A DNA stretch of 64,000 bases from Neoroseomonas alkaliterrae (GTDB lineage: Bacteria > Pseudomonadota > Alphaproteobacteria > Acetobacterales > Acetobacteraceae): NCBI RefSeq assembly GCF_014199195.1, contig NZ_JACIJE010000009.1:140915-204914 (forward strand), written 5' to 3'. The notes below the pieces were generated by a model that ran no database searches, had not been told where the DNA came from, and saw only the letters and a list, made by a program, of their open reading frames with translations. Shown here piece by piece: positions 10,645 to 20,052 of the stretch; position 1 is the stretch's first letter, and every line of letters begins with the position of its first letter. A program made the translations under genes and the position numbers.

Positions 10645-10926
10645 ATGCGCCACCTAGCGATCATGACATGGTTCACCGGCATCGTCGTCTATCTGCTCGT
10701 GTGGTGGACGGCCCTGTTCTGCGTCCTGCCGATCGGCACACGCCCCGATCCGGCGGGCGACCCCGCCGCCGGCGGCTGGCGCGGCACGCCGGTCGCGGCC
10801 CGGCTCGGGGCCAAGCTGATCGGGACCACCGTCCTCGCCAGCCTGATCTGGCTCGGCATCTGGGCGCTGGTGGAGAGCGAATGGCTCTCCTTCCGCAGCG
10901 GCATCCTGGCCATGCCGGGTTCCTGA
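10645..10926 (+). CDS. DUF1467 family membrane protein
   Basis: This is a small two-helix inner-membrane protein of the DUF1467 family, which is near-universal in alphaproteobacteria and commonly lies near proS; its function is not known. WFTGIVVYLLVWWTALFCVLPIG is helix one and the family signature, followed by the hydrophilic RPDPAGDPAAGG loop and a second helix (LIGTTVLASLIWLGIWALVE). Two starts are possible: 10645 (93 residues, with a purine-rich AAGGGGCGGGGA directly upstream) or 10663 (87 residues, starting MTWFTG as in many relatives). Confidence 0.85.
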   Translation: MRHLAIMTWFTGIVVYLLVWWTALFCVLPIGTRPDPAGDPAAGGWRGTPVAARLGAKLIGTTVLASLIWLGIWALVESEWLSFRSGILAMPGS

Positions 10927-11040
10927 CCGTTTTCGGGGCAGGCTGGGCAGCCCATGGTCACGGCATGTGCAGAATCGGGCCGGGCGCCGCATTTTTCGGC
11001 TTTTCGCCTTGGGTTTCCCGTTGTCCGGCAGCCGCCCAGC
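10927..11040. other. non-coding stretch ahead of a putative small RNA
   Basis: No convincing protein frame lies between the DUF1467 stop and proS; the small frames here have no ribosome site and no recognisable composition. The first part is GC-rich. Around 10990-11020 there is a T-rich patch (ATTTTTCGGCTTTTCGCC) that stands out from the local composition and could contain the promoter of the RNA proposed just downstream. I could not define clear -35 and -10 elements. Confidence 0.35.
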
Positions 11041-11145
11041 CGTCACTCTGATGCACAGGAAGAGTTGGTGCTCTTCCTGCCGTGTGACTGGCGTTTCCTC
11101 CCTAAACTTGGGCCGCGACCCTTGGGGCGCGGCCCTTTCTTTTCC
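11041..11145 (+). ncRNA. putative trans-acting small RNA with exposed CCUCC motif
   Basis: This stretch has the architecture of an alphaproteobacterial small RNA and no protein frame. A perfect 9-base-pair hairpin (CAGGAAGAG at 11056-11064, CTCTTCCTG at 11071-11079) is followed by a single-stranded GCGTTTCCTCCCTAAACTT, and then by a strong intrinsic terminator. The CCUCC segment is complementary to Shine-Dalgarno sequences, as in the anti-SD small RNAs of Rhizobiales and Rhodobacterales (suhB/mmgR, alpha-r14 and CcsR types). I cannot assign it to one of these families. The 5' end is not defined, and hfq is encoded elsewhere in the window. Confidence 0.5.
11110..11144 (+). terminator. strong intrinsic terminator
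   Basis: GGGCCGCG at 11110-11117 pairs perfectly with CGCGGCCC at 11128-11135. The loop is ACCCTTGGGG, which can extend the stem, and TTTCTTTT follows immediately. This is one of the two best intrinsic terminators I can see in the window. It lies 197 bases before proS and 180 bases after the DUF1467 gene, so it most likely ends the proposed small RNA. Confidence 0.8.
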
Positions 11146-11341
11146 TAAGCAATCCTCACGGCCGCGTGCAAGTGGAAAACTGCCACAGGCGGCCTTTCGC
11201 CGATATTTCCTGTCGCCGGGCCTCACGCCGCCGCACGCTTCTTTCGCGCCGCGCCGGCGCCGCTGGCCCCTTCCGGCAATGCCCGGCCGCCGTTAGGGTC
11301 CGCCGCGAATCCCCGCCCGCATCGCAGCAAAGGATCGCAAC

Positions 11342-12658
11342 TTGCGCCTCTCCCGCGCCTTCCTGCCGACGCTCAAGGAAACCCCCGCCGAGGCGCAGAT
11401 CGCCTCCCACCGCCTGATGCTGCGCGCCGGGCTGGTCCGGCAGACCTCGGCCGGCATCTATGCCTGGCTGCCGGCCGGGCTGCGCGTGCTGCGCAAGGTC
11501 GAGCAGATCGTGCGCGAGGAACAGGACCGCGCCGGCGCGCAGGAGATCCTGATGCCGACGATCCAGCCGGCCGAGCTCTGGCGCGAGTCCGGTCGCTACG
11601 ACGACTACGGCAAGGAGATGCTGCGCATCCGCGACCGGCACGAGCGCGAGATGCTGTTCGGCCCGACCAACGAGGAGATGGTGACCGACATCTTCAAGCA
11701 GTTCGCGAAATCCTACCGCGACCTGCCGCGCAACCTCTACCACATCCAGTGGAAGTTCCGCGACGAGGTGCGCCCGCGCTTCGGCGTGATGCGCGGCCGC
11801 GAATTCCTGATGAAGGACGCCTATTCCTTCGACCTCGACCAGGCGGGCGCGCAGCATTCCTACCGCCAGATGTTCCTCGCCTACCTCCGCACCTTCCAGC
11901 GCATGGGGCTGACCGCCGTGCCGATGCGCGCGGACACCGGGCCGATCGGCGGCAATCTCAGCCACGAGTTCATCATCCTGGCCGAGACGGGCGAGAGCGC
12001 CGTCTTCTACGACGCCGCCTACGAGGAGACGGACTGGGCCGGCAGCACCGTCGCCTATGACGACGTGGCGGGGCTCAAGTCCTTCTTCGAGCGCGTCACC
12101 GCGACCTACGCCGCGACCGACGAGATGCACGACCCCGCGGCATGGGCCGCCGTGCCCGAGGCCCGGCGCCGCGAGGGGCGGGGCATCGAGGTCGGCCACG
12201 TCTTCTATTTCGGCACCAAGTATTCCGCCGCCATGGGCCTCGCCGTGGCCGGCCCGGATGGCGCGCTGGTCACGCCGGAGATGGGCTCCTACGGCATCGG
12301 CGTCTCGCGCCTCGTCGGCGCGCTGATCGAGGCCAACCACGACGAGGCCGGGATCAAGTGGCCCGATGCGGTCGCCCCCTGGTCCGCCGCCATCCTGAAC
12401 CTGCGCCCCGGCGATGCCGCGACGGATGCGCTGAGCGAGGCGCTCTACGCCCGCCTCGGCGAGGACGCGGTCTATGACGACCGTCCCGCCCGCGCGGGCG
12501 AGAAATTCGCCGATGCCGACCTGATGGGCTTCCCCTGGCAGGCCATCATCGGCCCGCGCGGCGCGGCGGCCGGCCGTATCGAACTCAAGCGCCGCGCGAG
12601 CGGCGAACGCGCCGAGGTCTCGCTCGAGGACGCGGTGGCACGCATCCGCGGTTCCTGA
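11342..12658 (+). CDS. proS: proline--tRNA ligase (short, alphaproteobacterial type)
   Basis: ProS charges tRNA-Pro with proline. The 438-residue class II enzyme begins at TTG 11342, preceded by AAGGATCGCAAC, and matches the family start [19 protein letters not shown]. Motif 1 is around [20 protein letters not shown], motif 2 around [21 protein letters not shown], and motif 3 around [16 protein letters not shown]; the anticodon-binding domain follows. At this length there is no room for the roughly 180-residue editing insertion of E. coli ProS, as is usual in alphaproteobacteria. It lies 6 bases ahead of the first lol gene. Confidence 0.97.
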   Translation: MRLSRAFLPTLKETPAEAQIASHRLMLRAGLVRQTSAGIYAWLPAGLRVLRKVEQIVREEQDRAGAQEILMPTIQPAELWRESGRYDDYGKEMLRIRDRHEREMLFGPTNEEMVTDIFKQFAKSYRDLPRNLYHIQWKFRDEVRPRFGVMRGREFLMKDAYSFDLDQAGAQHSYRQMFLAYLRTFQRMGLTAVPMRADTGPIGGNLSHEFIILAETGESAVFYDAAYEETDWAGSTVAYDDVAGLKSFFERVTATYAATDEMHDPAAWAAVPEARRREGRGIEVGHVFYFGTKYSAAMGLAVAGPDGALVTPEMGSYGIGVSRLVGALIEANHDEAGIKWPDAVAPWSAAILNLRPGDAATDALSEALYARLGEDAVYDDRPARAGEKFADADLMGFPWQAIIGPRGAAAGRIELKRRASGERAEVSLEDAVARIRGS

Positions 12659-12664
12659 CGCCGC

Positions 12665-13918
12665 ATGTTCGACGCCTTCGAGCGCGCCATCGCCTTCCGC
12701 TACCTGCGCGCGCGCAAGGGCGAACGCTTCGTCTCGATCACCGCGGCCTTCTCGCTGCTCGGCATCACCCTCGGCGTGGCCGCGCTCATCATCGTCACCA
12801 GCGTGATGAACGGCTTCCGCGCCGACCTGATGAACCGGATCATCGGGCTGAACGGCCACCTCACCGTGCAGCCCGAGCGGGGCCGCGTGCTGGCCGATCA
12901 CGAGGCCCTCGTCGCGCGCCTCGCCACCTTTCCGGGCGTCGCGCAGGCCGCACCGGTGGTGGACGGCCAGGTGCTGCTCTCCGCGCCGGGCGGCGGGGCA
13001 GGGGCTGCGATGCTGCGCGGCCTGCCGCCCGAGGCGCTCGCCGCGCGGCCGGTCATCCGCCGCGGCATCCGCCTCGGCAGCCTCGAGGCCTTCGGCGAAC
13101 CGGACAGCGTCATCGTCGGCGCGCGCCTCGCCGCGCGGCTGCGCCTGCAGCCGGGGGACACGCTCACGCTCCTGCTGCCCCAGGCCCGCGGCGGGGATTT
13201 CACCGCCGCGCCGCGCCAGCGCGCGCTCCGCGTCGCCGCCACCTTCGACGTCGGCATGCCGGAATACGACGGCCGCTTCCTCTTCGTCCCGCTCGCCACC
13301 GCCCAGGCGCTGTTCGGCCTCGGCGAGGCGGTGAACCAGGTCGAGCTGCTGGTGGACGACCCCGCCCGCGTCGCGCAGGTCACCGCGGCGGTGCGCGCCG
13401 CGGTGGCGGGCAGTCCGCTGCGCGTGGTGGACTGGCAGGGGGCGAACAGCAGCATCTACGCCGCGGTGGTGATCGAGCGGAACGTGATGTTCCTCATCCT
13501 CACCCTCATCGTGATCGTCGCGGCCTTCAACATCGTCTCCTCGCTGACCATGCTGGTGAAGGACAAGGCGCGCGACATCGCCATCCTGCGCACCATGGGC
13601 GCGCCACGCGGGGCGATCCTGCGCATCTTCCTGCTCTGCGGCGCGAGCATCGGCTGCGGCGGCACGCTGGTCGGCTTCGCCCTCGGTCTCGGCGTCGCGA
13701 CGAACTTCCCGGCCTTGCGCGGCTGGCTCGCGCGCCTCGACGCCGTGATGCCGCTCGGGCCCGAGCTCCGCTTCCTGATGCAACTGCCCTCGGTGGTGGA
13801 GCCGCGCGAGGTGGTGGCGATCCTCGCCATGGGCCTCGGCCTGTCGCTGCTGGCGACACTCTATCCCTCCTGGCGGGCCGCGCGGGTGGACCCGGTCGAG
13901 GGGCTGCGCCATGGCTGA
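12665..13918 (+). CDS. lolC: lipoprotein-releasing ABC transporter permease (LolC/E family), first copy
   Basis: This inner-membrane permease releases outer-membrane lipoproteins to the carrier LolA. The 417-residue protein has the MacB/FtsX-like layout: a first helix near residues 23-50 (SITAAFSLLGITLGVAALII), a large periplasmic domain to about 265, and three C-terminal helices beginning FLILTLIVIVAAFNIVSSLTMLVKDKARDIAIL. It ends in the family motif [18 protein letters not shown]. It is followed by a second, clearly related permease overlapping by 8 bases, then by lolD. Confidence 0.93.
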   Translation: MFDAFERAIAFRYLRARKGERFVSITAAFSLLGITLGVAALIIVTSVMNGFRADLMNRIIGLNGHLTVQPERGRVLADHEALVARLATFPGVAQAAPVVDGQVLLSAPGGGAGAAMLRGLPPEALAARPVIRRGIRLGSLEAFGEPDSVIVGARLAARLRLQPGDTLTLLLPQARGGDFTAAPRQRALRVAATFDVGMPEYDGRFLFVPLATAQALFGLGEAVNQVELLVDDPARVAQVTAAVRAAVAGSPLRVVDWQGANSSIYAAVVIERNVMFLILTLIVIVAAFNIVSSLTMLVKDKARDIAILRTMGAPRGAILRIFLLCGASIGCGGTLVGFALGLGVATNFPALRGWLARLDAVMPLGPELRFLMQLPSVVEPREVVAILAMGLGLSLLATLYPSWRAARVDPVEGLRHG

Positions 13919-15176
13919 GGCCGGCGTGTTCAGCGCCTTCGAGCGCAGCATCGCCGCGCGCTACCTGCGCGCGGGGCGGGGCGAGCGCGCCGTCTCCCTC
14001 ATCGCCGCCTTCTCGCTCGCGGGCATCGCGCTCGGTGTCGGCACGCTCATCGTCGTGCTCGCGGTGATGGGCGGCTTCAGACAGGAGATGCAGGCGCGCA
14101 TCCTCGGCCTGAACGGCCATCTCGGCATCGTGTCGGGCGAGGGGCCGATGCGCGGCTATGCCGAGGCCGCCGCGCGCATCCGCGCCCTGCCCATGGTCGC
14201 GCAGGCGGTGCCGGTGCTGGAAGGCCAGGTGCTGCTCACCACCGATGCCGGCGCCTCGGCCGGCGGCCTCGTGCGCGGGATCGCGCCCGCGGATCTGCGC
14301 GCCCGGCCCATGGTCGCGGGCAACATCCGCGCCGGCAGCCTCGCGGATTTCGAGGGCGAGGACGCCATCGCCATCGGCACGGTGCTGGCCCGCCGCCTCG
14401 ATGTCGGCGTCGGGGACCGTGTGACCGTGGTCTCGCCCGAGGGCCGGGTCACGGTCTTCGGCACCGTGCCGCGCCTGCGCGCCTATCGCGTGGTGGCCGT
14501 CTTCGAGGTGGGCATGCAGGACTATGACGGCGGCTTCGTCTTCATGCCGCTGCCCGCCGCGCAGCTGTTCTTCCGCCAGCCCGGCGCGGTCAGCCAGATC
14601 GAGGTCCATCTGCGCGACCCCGATGCCTCCTTCGCCGCGGCGGAGGCCATCCGCTCGGCGCTTTCGGACCGCCGCATCGCGCTGCTCGACTGGCAGGATG
14701 CCAACAGCGGCTTCTTCCAGATCGTGCAGGTGCAGCGGAACGTGATGTTCCTGATCCTGACGCTGATCATCCTCGTCGCCGCCTTCAACATCATCTCCTC
14801 CCTCATCATGCTGGTGAAGGACAAGGGGCGGGACATCGCCATCCTGCGCACCATGGGGGCGGGCAGGGGGGCGGTGATGCGGATCTTCCTGCTCTGCGGT
14901 GCTGCGATCGGCGGGCTCGGCACGGCGGCCGGGCTCGTGCTCGGCCTGCTCTTCTGCGCGAATATCGAGGCGATCCGCCAGGCGCTGATGCGCGCCACCG
15001 GCACCGCCGTCTTCGATCCCGAGATCTACTTCCTCACCCGCATCCCCGCGGTGGTGGACCCGTGGGAGGTCGCGCAGGTGGCCGCGCTCTCCCTCGGCCT
15101 GTCGCTGCTCGCCACGCTCTATCCCTCCTGGCGCGCCGCGCGCCTCGACCCCGTGGAGGCCCTGCGCGATGAGTGA
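13911..15176 (+). CDS. lolE: lipoprotein-releasing ABC transporter permease (LolC/E family), second copy
   Basis: This 421-residue protein is a tandem paralogue of the preceding gene: [20 protein letters not shown] matches the first copy's start, and [20 protein letters not shown] and [18 protein letters not shown] match its end. Four membrane segments and a large periplasmic domain are visible. The gene begins inside the end of the first permease and overlaps lolD by 8 bases, so the three are translationally coupled. The C/E labels follow gene order only. Many alphaproteobacteria have one permease that works as a homodimer; two here suggest a heterodimer. Confidence 0.92.
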   Translation: MAEAGVFSAFERSIAARYLRAGRGERAVSLIAAFSLAGIALGVGTLIVVLAVMGGFRQEMQARILGLNGHLGIVSGEGPMRGYAEAAARIRALPMVAQAVPVLEGQVLLTTDAGASAGGLVRGIAPADLRARPMVAGNIRAGSLADFEGEDAIAIGTVLARRLDVGVGDRVTVVSPEGRVTVFGTVPRLRAYRVVAVFEVGMQDYDGGFVFMPLPAAQLFFRQPGAVSQIEVHLRDPDASFAAAEAIRSALSDRRIALLDWQDANSGFFQIVQVQRNVMFLILTLIILVAAFNIISSLIMLVKDKGRDIAILRTMGAGRGAVMRIFLLCGAAIGGLGTAAGLVLGLLFCANIEAIRQALMRATGTAVFDPEIYFLTRIPAVVDPWEVAQVAALSLGLSLLATLYPSWRAARLDPVEALRDE

Positions 15177-15849
15177 ACCGCCGCTCCGCCTCGCCGGCGT
15201 GGAGCGCCGCTACCGCAGCGGCGCGGGCGAGTTGCCCGTGCTGCGCGGCGCCGACCTGACGCTCTCCGCCGGGGAGATCGTCGCGCTCGTCGCCCCTTCC
15301 GGCACCGGCAAGTCCACGCTGCTGCACCTCGCCGGGCTGCTCGAACGCCCCGATGGCGGGGAGGTGTTCGTGGAAGGCCGCGCCGCGGGCACCCTGGCCG
15401 ATGACGCGCGCACGGCGATCCGCCGCGCGACCATCGGCTTCGTCTACCAGTTCCACCATCTGCTGCCCGAGTTCACCGCCGAGGAGAACATCGCCCTGCC
15501 GCAGATGGCCGCAGGCGTTGCGCGCGGCGCGGCCAGGGCGCGCGCGCGCGATCTGCTGGCCGCCTTCGGCCTCTCGGGCCGGGAGGGGCACCGGCCCGGC
15601 AAGCTCTCGGGCGGGGAGCAGCAGCGCGTCGCGATCGCCCGCGCGCTGGCCAACCGCCCGCGCATCCTGCTTGCGGACGAGCCGACGGGGAACCTCGATG
15701 TCGGCACCTCGGAGCGCGTCTTCGCCGAACTGCTCGACGAGGTGCGCGGGCACGGTGTCGCCGCGCTGGTGGCGACCCACAACCCCGATCTGGCGCGGCG
15801 GATGGACCGCATCGTGACGCTGCGCGAGGGCAGGGTGGTCCCGGCCTGA
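15169..15849 (+). CDS. lolD: lipoprotein-releasing ABC transporter ATP-binding protein LolD
   Basis: LolD supplies the ATPase for lipoprotein release. The 226-residue protein has a Walker [10 protein letters not shown] (residues about 42-50), Q-loop region [18 protein letters not shown], signature [15 protein letters not shown], Walker [13 protein letters not shown] and the switch His in [11 protein letters not shown]. The FHHLLPEF(T/S)AEEN stretch is typical of LolD rather than of other MacB-type ATPases. It overlaps the second permease gene by 8 bases and completes the transporter operon; dnaE follows after 61 bases. Confidence 0.96.
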   Translation: MSEPPLRLAGVERRYRSGAGELPVLRGADLTLSAGEIVALVAPSGTGKSTLLHLAGLLERPDGGEVFVEGRAAGTLADDARTAIRRATIGFVYQFHHLLPEFTAEENIALPQMAAGVARGAARARARDLLAAFGLSGREGHRPGKLSGGEQQRVAIARALANRPRILLADEPTGNLDVGTSERVFAELLDEVRGHGVAALVATHNPDLARRMDRIVTLREGRVVPA

Positions 15850-15910
15850 GCCGCGCGTTCCGCCCCGCGCCCCGCTCCGCTAGCCTGGAATACTGCCGCG
15901 CGAGTCGCCC

Positions 15911-18900
15911 ATGACCGAGCCTGCCGCCTTCGTCCACCTCCATGTCCATTCGGCCTATTCGCTGAGCGAGGGCGCGATCAAGGCCGACAAGCTCGCGAGC
16001 CTCGCCGCCGAGGAGGGCATGCCCGCGGTCGCGCTGACCGACAGCGCCAACATGTTCGGCGCGCTCGAATTCGCCGGCGCCTGCGCGAAGAAGGGCGTGC
16101 AGCCGATCATGGGCTGCCGGCTGTTCCTCACCCGCGCCGAGGCCGATCCCGACCGCCCGGAGGCAGCGCGCCAGAACCCCGATCCGCTGGTCGCGCTCGC
16201 CATGGATGCGGCCGGGCTCGACAACCTGCAGAAGCTCTCCTCGAAGGGCTACCTGCGCGACGACCCCTCGGGCCGTCCGGCCGTCACGCTCGACCTGCTG
16301 CGCGAGCATGCCGAGGGGCTGTTCCTCCTGACCGGCGGCACTCTCGGCCCGGTCGCGCGGCTGCTCGGGGAGGGGCGGCGCGATGCCGCCGCGCGCATCC
16401 TCGACGCGCTGCGCGAGGCCTTCCCGGACCGGCTGGCCGTGGAGCTGCACCGCCACGGCCTGCCGCAGGAACCCGCCATCGAGAGCGGGCTGCTCGGCCT
16501 TGCGAAGCAGGCGCGCCTGCCCATCGTCGCGGCCAACGACGTCTATTTCGCCAGGCCCGAGATGCACGAGGCGCATGACGCCCTGCTCTGCATCGCCGAG
16601 GGGCGCACCATGGCCGAGCGCGACCGCCGGCGCGTCACGCCCGAACACTGGTTCAAGCCCGCCGCGGCGATGCGCGCGCTGTTCCGCGACCTGCCCGATG
16701 CCTGCGACAACACGCTCGCCATCGCGCGCCTCTGCGCCGTCATGGCGGAGGAGCGGAAGCCCGAACTGCCCATCTGCCCGAAGGTGCAGCCCGGCAAGAC
16801 CGAGGCCGAGACAGTGCGCGCCATGGCCATCGAGGGGCTGGAGCGGCGGCTCGATGCCATGCAGCCGCCGCCGGACGAGGCGCAGCGGAAGGTCTATCGC
16901 GACCGGCTCGACTACGAACTCGGCGTCATCGAGACGATGGGCTTCTCGGGCTACTTCCTGATCGTCGCGGACTTCATCCAATGGGCCAAGGCGCAGACGC
17001 CGCCCATTCCGGTGGGGCCGGGGCGCGGTTCGGGCGCGGGTTCGGTCGCGGCCTGGGCGTTGCAGATCACCGACCTCGACCCGCTGCGCTTCGGCCTGCT
17101 CTTCGAGCGTTTCCTGAACCCCGAGCGCGTCTCGATGCCGGATTTCGACATCGACTTCTGCCAGGACCGGCGCGACGAGGTGATCCGCTACGTGGTGCGC
17201 GAATACGGCGCCGACCGGGTCGCGCAGATCATCACCTTCGGCAAGCTGCAGGCCAAGGCGGCGGTGCGCGACGTGGGGCGCGTGCTCGGCATGCCCTACG
17301 GCCAGGTGGACAAGATCGCCTCGCTGATCCCCTTCAACCCGGCCAAGCCCGTGACGCTCGCCCAGGCGATCGAGGGCGAGCCGCGGCTGAAGGAGATGCG
17401 GGATTCCGACGAGCAGGTGGCCCGCCTGCTCGAGATCGCGGGCCAGGTCGAGGGGCTCTACCGCAACGCCTCGACCCATGCGGCGGGCGTGGTGATCGGG
17501 CGCAAGCCGCTGATCGAGACGGTCCCGCTCTACCGCGACCCGCGCTCGGACATGCTGGTGACGCAGTACTCGATGAAGTACGCCGAGGCCGCGTCGCTCG
17601 TGAAGTTCGACTTCCTCGGCCTCAAGACGCTGACGGTGATCGAGCGCGCGCTCGCGATCCTGCGCGCGCAGGGCACGCATATCGACATTGCGGCCATCCC
17701 GCTCGACGACGCCAAGACCTACGCCATGCTCGCCAAGGGCGATTCGGCGGGCGTGTTCCAGTTCGAAGGGCAGGGGATGCGTGACTGCCTGAGGCAGATG
17801 CGCGCCTCCCGCTTCGAGGATCTTGTGGCGGCAGTCGCACTCTACCGCCCGGGGCCCATGGCCAACATCCCCGCCTATTGTGCGCGCAAGGCTGGCGAGC
17901 CCTGGGCGGCGCCGCATCCGGCGATCCACCACATCCTGGCCGAGACCTACGGCATCATGGTCTACCAGGAGCAGGTGATGCAGATCGCGCAGGAACTCGC
18001 GGGCTACAGCCTCGGGGGGGCGGACCTGCTGCGGCGCGCGATGGGCAAGAAGATCCGCGAGGAGATGGTCAAGCAGCGCGCCATCTTCTGCGAAGGCGCC
18101 GAGAAGCGCGGGATCGAGCCGGCCAAGGCGGCCGAGATCTTCGACCTGATGGAGCGCTTCGCCGATTACGGCTTCAACAAATCCCACGCCGCGGCCTATG
18201 CGCTGGTCAGCTACCAGACGGCCTGGCTGAAGGCGAACCATCCGGTCGCCTTCCTCGCGGCCTCCATGACGCTCGACCTCTCCAACACGGACAAGCTCGC
18301 CGGGCACATGCAGGAGGCCGCGCGCCTCGGCATCCCGGTCCTGCCGCCCGACATCAACCGCTCCGGCGCCGAGTTCCGCGTCGAGAAGACGCCCGAGGGC
18401 AAGGAGGCGATCCGCTTCGCGCTCGCCGCCGTCAAGCGCGTGGGCGAACAGGCGATGCGCGACCTCGTGGCCGCGCGCGGCGAGGCGCCCTTCGCCTCCC
18501 TGGCCGATTTCGCCGCGCGGGTGGACCCGAAGCTGCTGAACAAGATGCAGCTCGAGAACCTCGCCCGCGCCGGTGCATTCGAGGCGCTGGAGAAGAACCG
18601 GGCGAAGGTGATGGCCGGGGCCGAGACGATCCTGCGCCGCGCCCAGGCCAGCGCGGAGGAGCGCGAGTCCGGCCAGATCGGCCTTTTCGGGGCGGATTCG
18701 CAACGAAACGAGCCCCTGCGGCTGCCCGAGATCCCCGACTGGCCGCTGCTGGAACGGCTGGCCCATGAGGCCGAGGCGGTCGGCTTCCATCTCTCGGCGC
18801 ATCCGCTCGACACCTATCGGAGGGCGCTTCATCGCCTGGGCGTCACCCCATCCGCGCAGATCGCGGAGCGCGCGCGGGCGGGCTCGGCGCGGCTGAAACT

Positions 18901-19369
18901 CGCGGGCACGGTGGTCAATGCGAAGGAGCGGACGACCAAGACCGGCAGCCGCATGGCCTGGGTGCGGCTGTCCGACGCCCAGGGCTCCTACGAGGTGACC
19001 TGCTTCGCCGAGGTGCTGAACCGGTCCCGGGATCTGCTCGCCGAGGGCCAGGCCGTGCTGGTGACCGCCGATGCGCGGATGGAGGGCGAGGCGCTGCGCC
19101 TGACGGCGAGCGAGGTGGAGAGCCTCGAGAAGGCGGCCTCGGGCGTGGGGGGCGGGATCAGGCTCTGGCTGGACGAGGTGGCGGCGGTGGATCCGATCCG
19201 CGCCATCCTGGCGCGGGAGGGCCGCGGCCGGGGCCGGGTGGTGCTGGTCCCGCGCACGGGGCCGGGCCAGGAGGTGGAGGTGGCGCTGCCCGGCGGCTTC
19301 AATGTCGGCCCGAAGGTCATGCAGGCGATGAAGGTGGTGCCCGGGGTGTCGGCGGTGGAGGAGATCTGA
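15911..19369 (+). CDS. dnaE: DNA polymerase III alpha subunit
   Basis: DnaE is the replicative polymerase catalytic subunit. The 1152-residue protein has the full DnaE1 layout. An N-terminal PHP domain starts HLHVHSAYSLSEGAIKADKL; the catalytic palm includes GPGRGSGAGSVAAWAL and MPDFDIDFCQDRRDEVIRYV with the catalytic aspartates. The fingers and tau-binding region follow, then a helix-hairpin-helix region around 830-900, and an OB fold (LKLAGTVVNAKERTTKTGSR). The tail RPGLAR-like beta-clamp motifs were not located by eye. It follows lolD as in many alphaproteobacteria. A 1119-residue antisense frame over it is a shadow. Confidence 0.98.
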   Translation: MTEPAAFVHLHVHSAYSLSEGAIKADKLASLAAEEGMPAVALTDSANMFGALEFAGACAKKGVQPIMGCRLFLTRAEADPDRPEAARQNPDPLVALAMDAAGLDNLQKLSSKGYLRDDPSGRPAVTLDLLREHAEGLFLLTGGTLGPVARLLGEGRRDAAARILDALREAFPDRLAVELHRHGLPQEPAIESGLLGLAKQARLPIVAANDVYFARPEMHEAHDALLCIAEGRTMAERDRRRVTPEHWFKPAAAMRALFRDLPDACDNTLAIARLCAVMAEERKPELPICPKVQPGKTEAETVRAMAIEGLERRLDAMQPPPDEAQRKVYRDRLDYELGVIETMGFSGYFLIVADFIQWAKAQTPPIPVGPGRGSGAGSVAAWALQITDLDPLRFGLLFERFLNPERVSMPDFDIDFCQDRRDEVIRYVVREYGADRVAQIITFGKLQAKAAVRDVGRVLGMPYGQVDKIASLIPFNPAKPVTLAQAIEGEPRLKEMRDSDEQVARLLEIAGQVEGLYRNASTHAAGVVIGRKPLIETVPLYRDPRSDMLVTQYSMKYAEAASLVKFDFLGLKTLTVIERALAILRAQGTHIDIAAIPLDDAKTYAMLAKGDSAGVFQFEGQGMRDCLRQMRASRFEDLVAAVALYRPGPMANIPAYCARKAGEPWAAPHPAIHHILAETYGIMVYQEQVMQIAQELAGYSLGGADLLRRAMGKKIREEMVKQRAIFCEGAEKRGIEPAKAAEIFDLMERFADYGFNKSHAAAYALVSYQTAWLKANHPVAFLAASMTLDLSNTDKLAGHMQEAARLGIPVLPPDINRSGAEFRVEKTPEGKEAIRFALAAVKRVGEQAMRDLVAARGEAPFASLADFAARVDPKLLNKMQLENLARAGAFEALEKNRAKVMAGAETILRRAQASAEERESGQIGLFGADSQRNEPLRLPEIPDWPLLERLAHEAEAVGFHLSAHPLDTYRRALHRLGVTPSAQIAERARAGSARLKLAGTVVNAKERTTKTGSRMAWVRLSDAQGSYEVTCFAEVLNRSRDLLAEGQAVLVTADARMEGEALRLTASEVESLEKAASGVGGGIRLWLDEVAAVDPIRAILAREGRGRGRVVLVPRTGPGQEVEVALPGGFNVGPKVMQAMKVVPGVSAVEEI

Positions 19370-19512
19370 GCCTCACCCCGCGCCAGCCGTATTTTCCATA
19401 ATATACCTTATGCGGCAATCTCCACCGCCCCCTTTGCCGCCGGTGCTCCGAATCAGCCATGCGCCGCGAGCGTCAGCGGCGGGCCCCTGGGGGCGGCCGC
19501 GCCTGCCAGCCG

Positions 19513-19878
19513 TCAGTTCTGGCTGCCGGCGGGTGCTGGCGGCCGAGTGCGATAGCCGTGCGGCCCGGGGCCTCGGCGATGCATCGGCCCCATCAGCTCG
19601 CGGCGCTGGCCCGGCGACATCGAATCCCACCGGCGGCGCATCTCCTCAGGGGCCGGGCCTTGCGGACCCATGCCGCGCCGGAAGCGATCCTCGACCCGGC
19701 GCCGCTCCTCGGGCGGCAGCGTGTCCCAGTTCTCCTCCAGCCAGCGATGGCGGGCGGCCCGCTCCTCGGCCGTGCGAGGCGGGCCGGAGCCGCGCCAGGG
19801 CGGCGTCGTCGCCGGCTGGGCAAGGGCAAGTCCCGGCAGGGAGACAGCGGCGAGGGAGAGGAATACACGTCGATTCAT
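19513..19878 (-). CDS. small exported DUF3106/Spy-like protein
   Basis: ATG 19878 is preceded by a strong AAGGAGGG ribosome site, which decides the start over a longer frame reaching 20013. The 121-residue product begins MNRRVFLSLAAVSLPGLALA, a signal peptide with cleavage likely after ALA. Two similar segments follow, LPPEERRRVEDRFRRGM and RWDSMSPGQRRELMGPM, preceded by a third weaker one (TAEERAARHRWLEENW). This W-x-x-(L/M)-(P/S)-P-x-(E/Q)-R-R pattern resembles periplasmic DUF3106 or Spy-type proteins. The tail is Pro/Arg-rich. Function is unknown; an envelope or metal-stress role is only a guess. Confidence 0.75.
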   Translation of the reverse strand: MNRRVFLSLAAVSLPGLALAQPATTPPWRGSGPPRTAEERAARHRWLEENWDTLPPEERRRVEDRFRRGMGPQGPAPEEMRRRWDSMSPGQRRELMGPMHRRGPGPHGYRTRPPAPAGSQN

Positions 19879-20052
19879 TCGACCCTCCTTGCTTCCGTGG
19901 AGTGACGCATTCCCTATCCTGCCGTCGGTTCCGCAGCCTTGCGCTCGCGCAAGCGCGATGGTCCCGGCGGCGGCGCGGGGCCGCATCGGCGCTCTCGGGG
20001 TCCACCCGAGCATGGCCCAACTAGGGGCTACAGGCGATGCGCCGGCCCCTCA

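Noticed and set aside
11342..12658. Possible deletion in proS because the editing domain is missing.
   Set aside because: The short ProS without the editing insertion is the normal form in alphaproteobacteria, and all three class II motifs are intact.
15850..15910. A clear sigma70 promoter in front of dnaE.
   Set aside because: There is a CTAGCCT element but no recognisable -35 at the right spacing, so I did not list it as a feature.
15473..18832. A 1119-residue minus-strand open frame over lolD and dnaE.
   Set aside because: It is antisense to conserved genes, has no motif, and has the His/Arg/Asp-rich composition expected from reading high-GC codons backwards.
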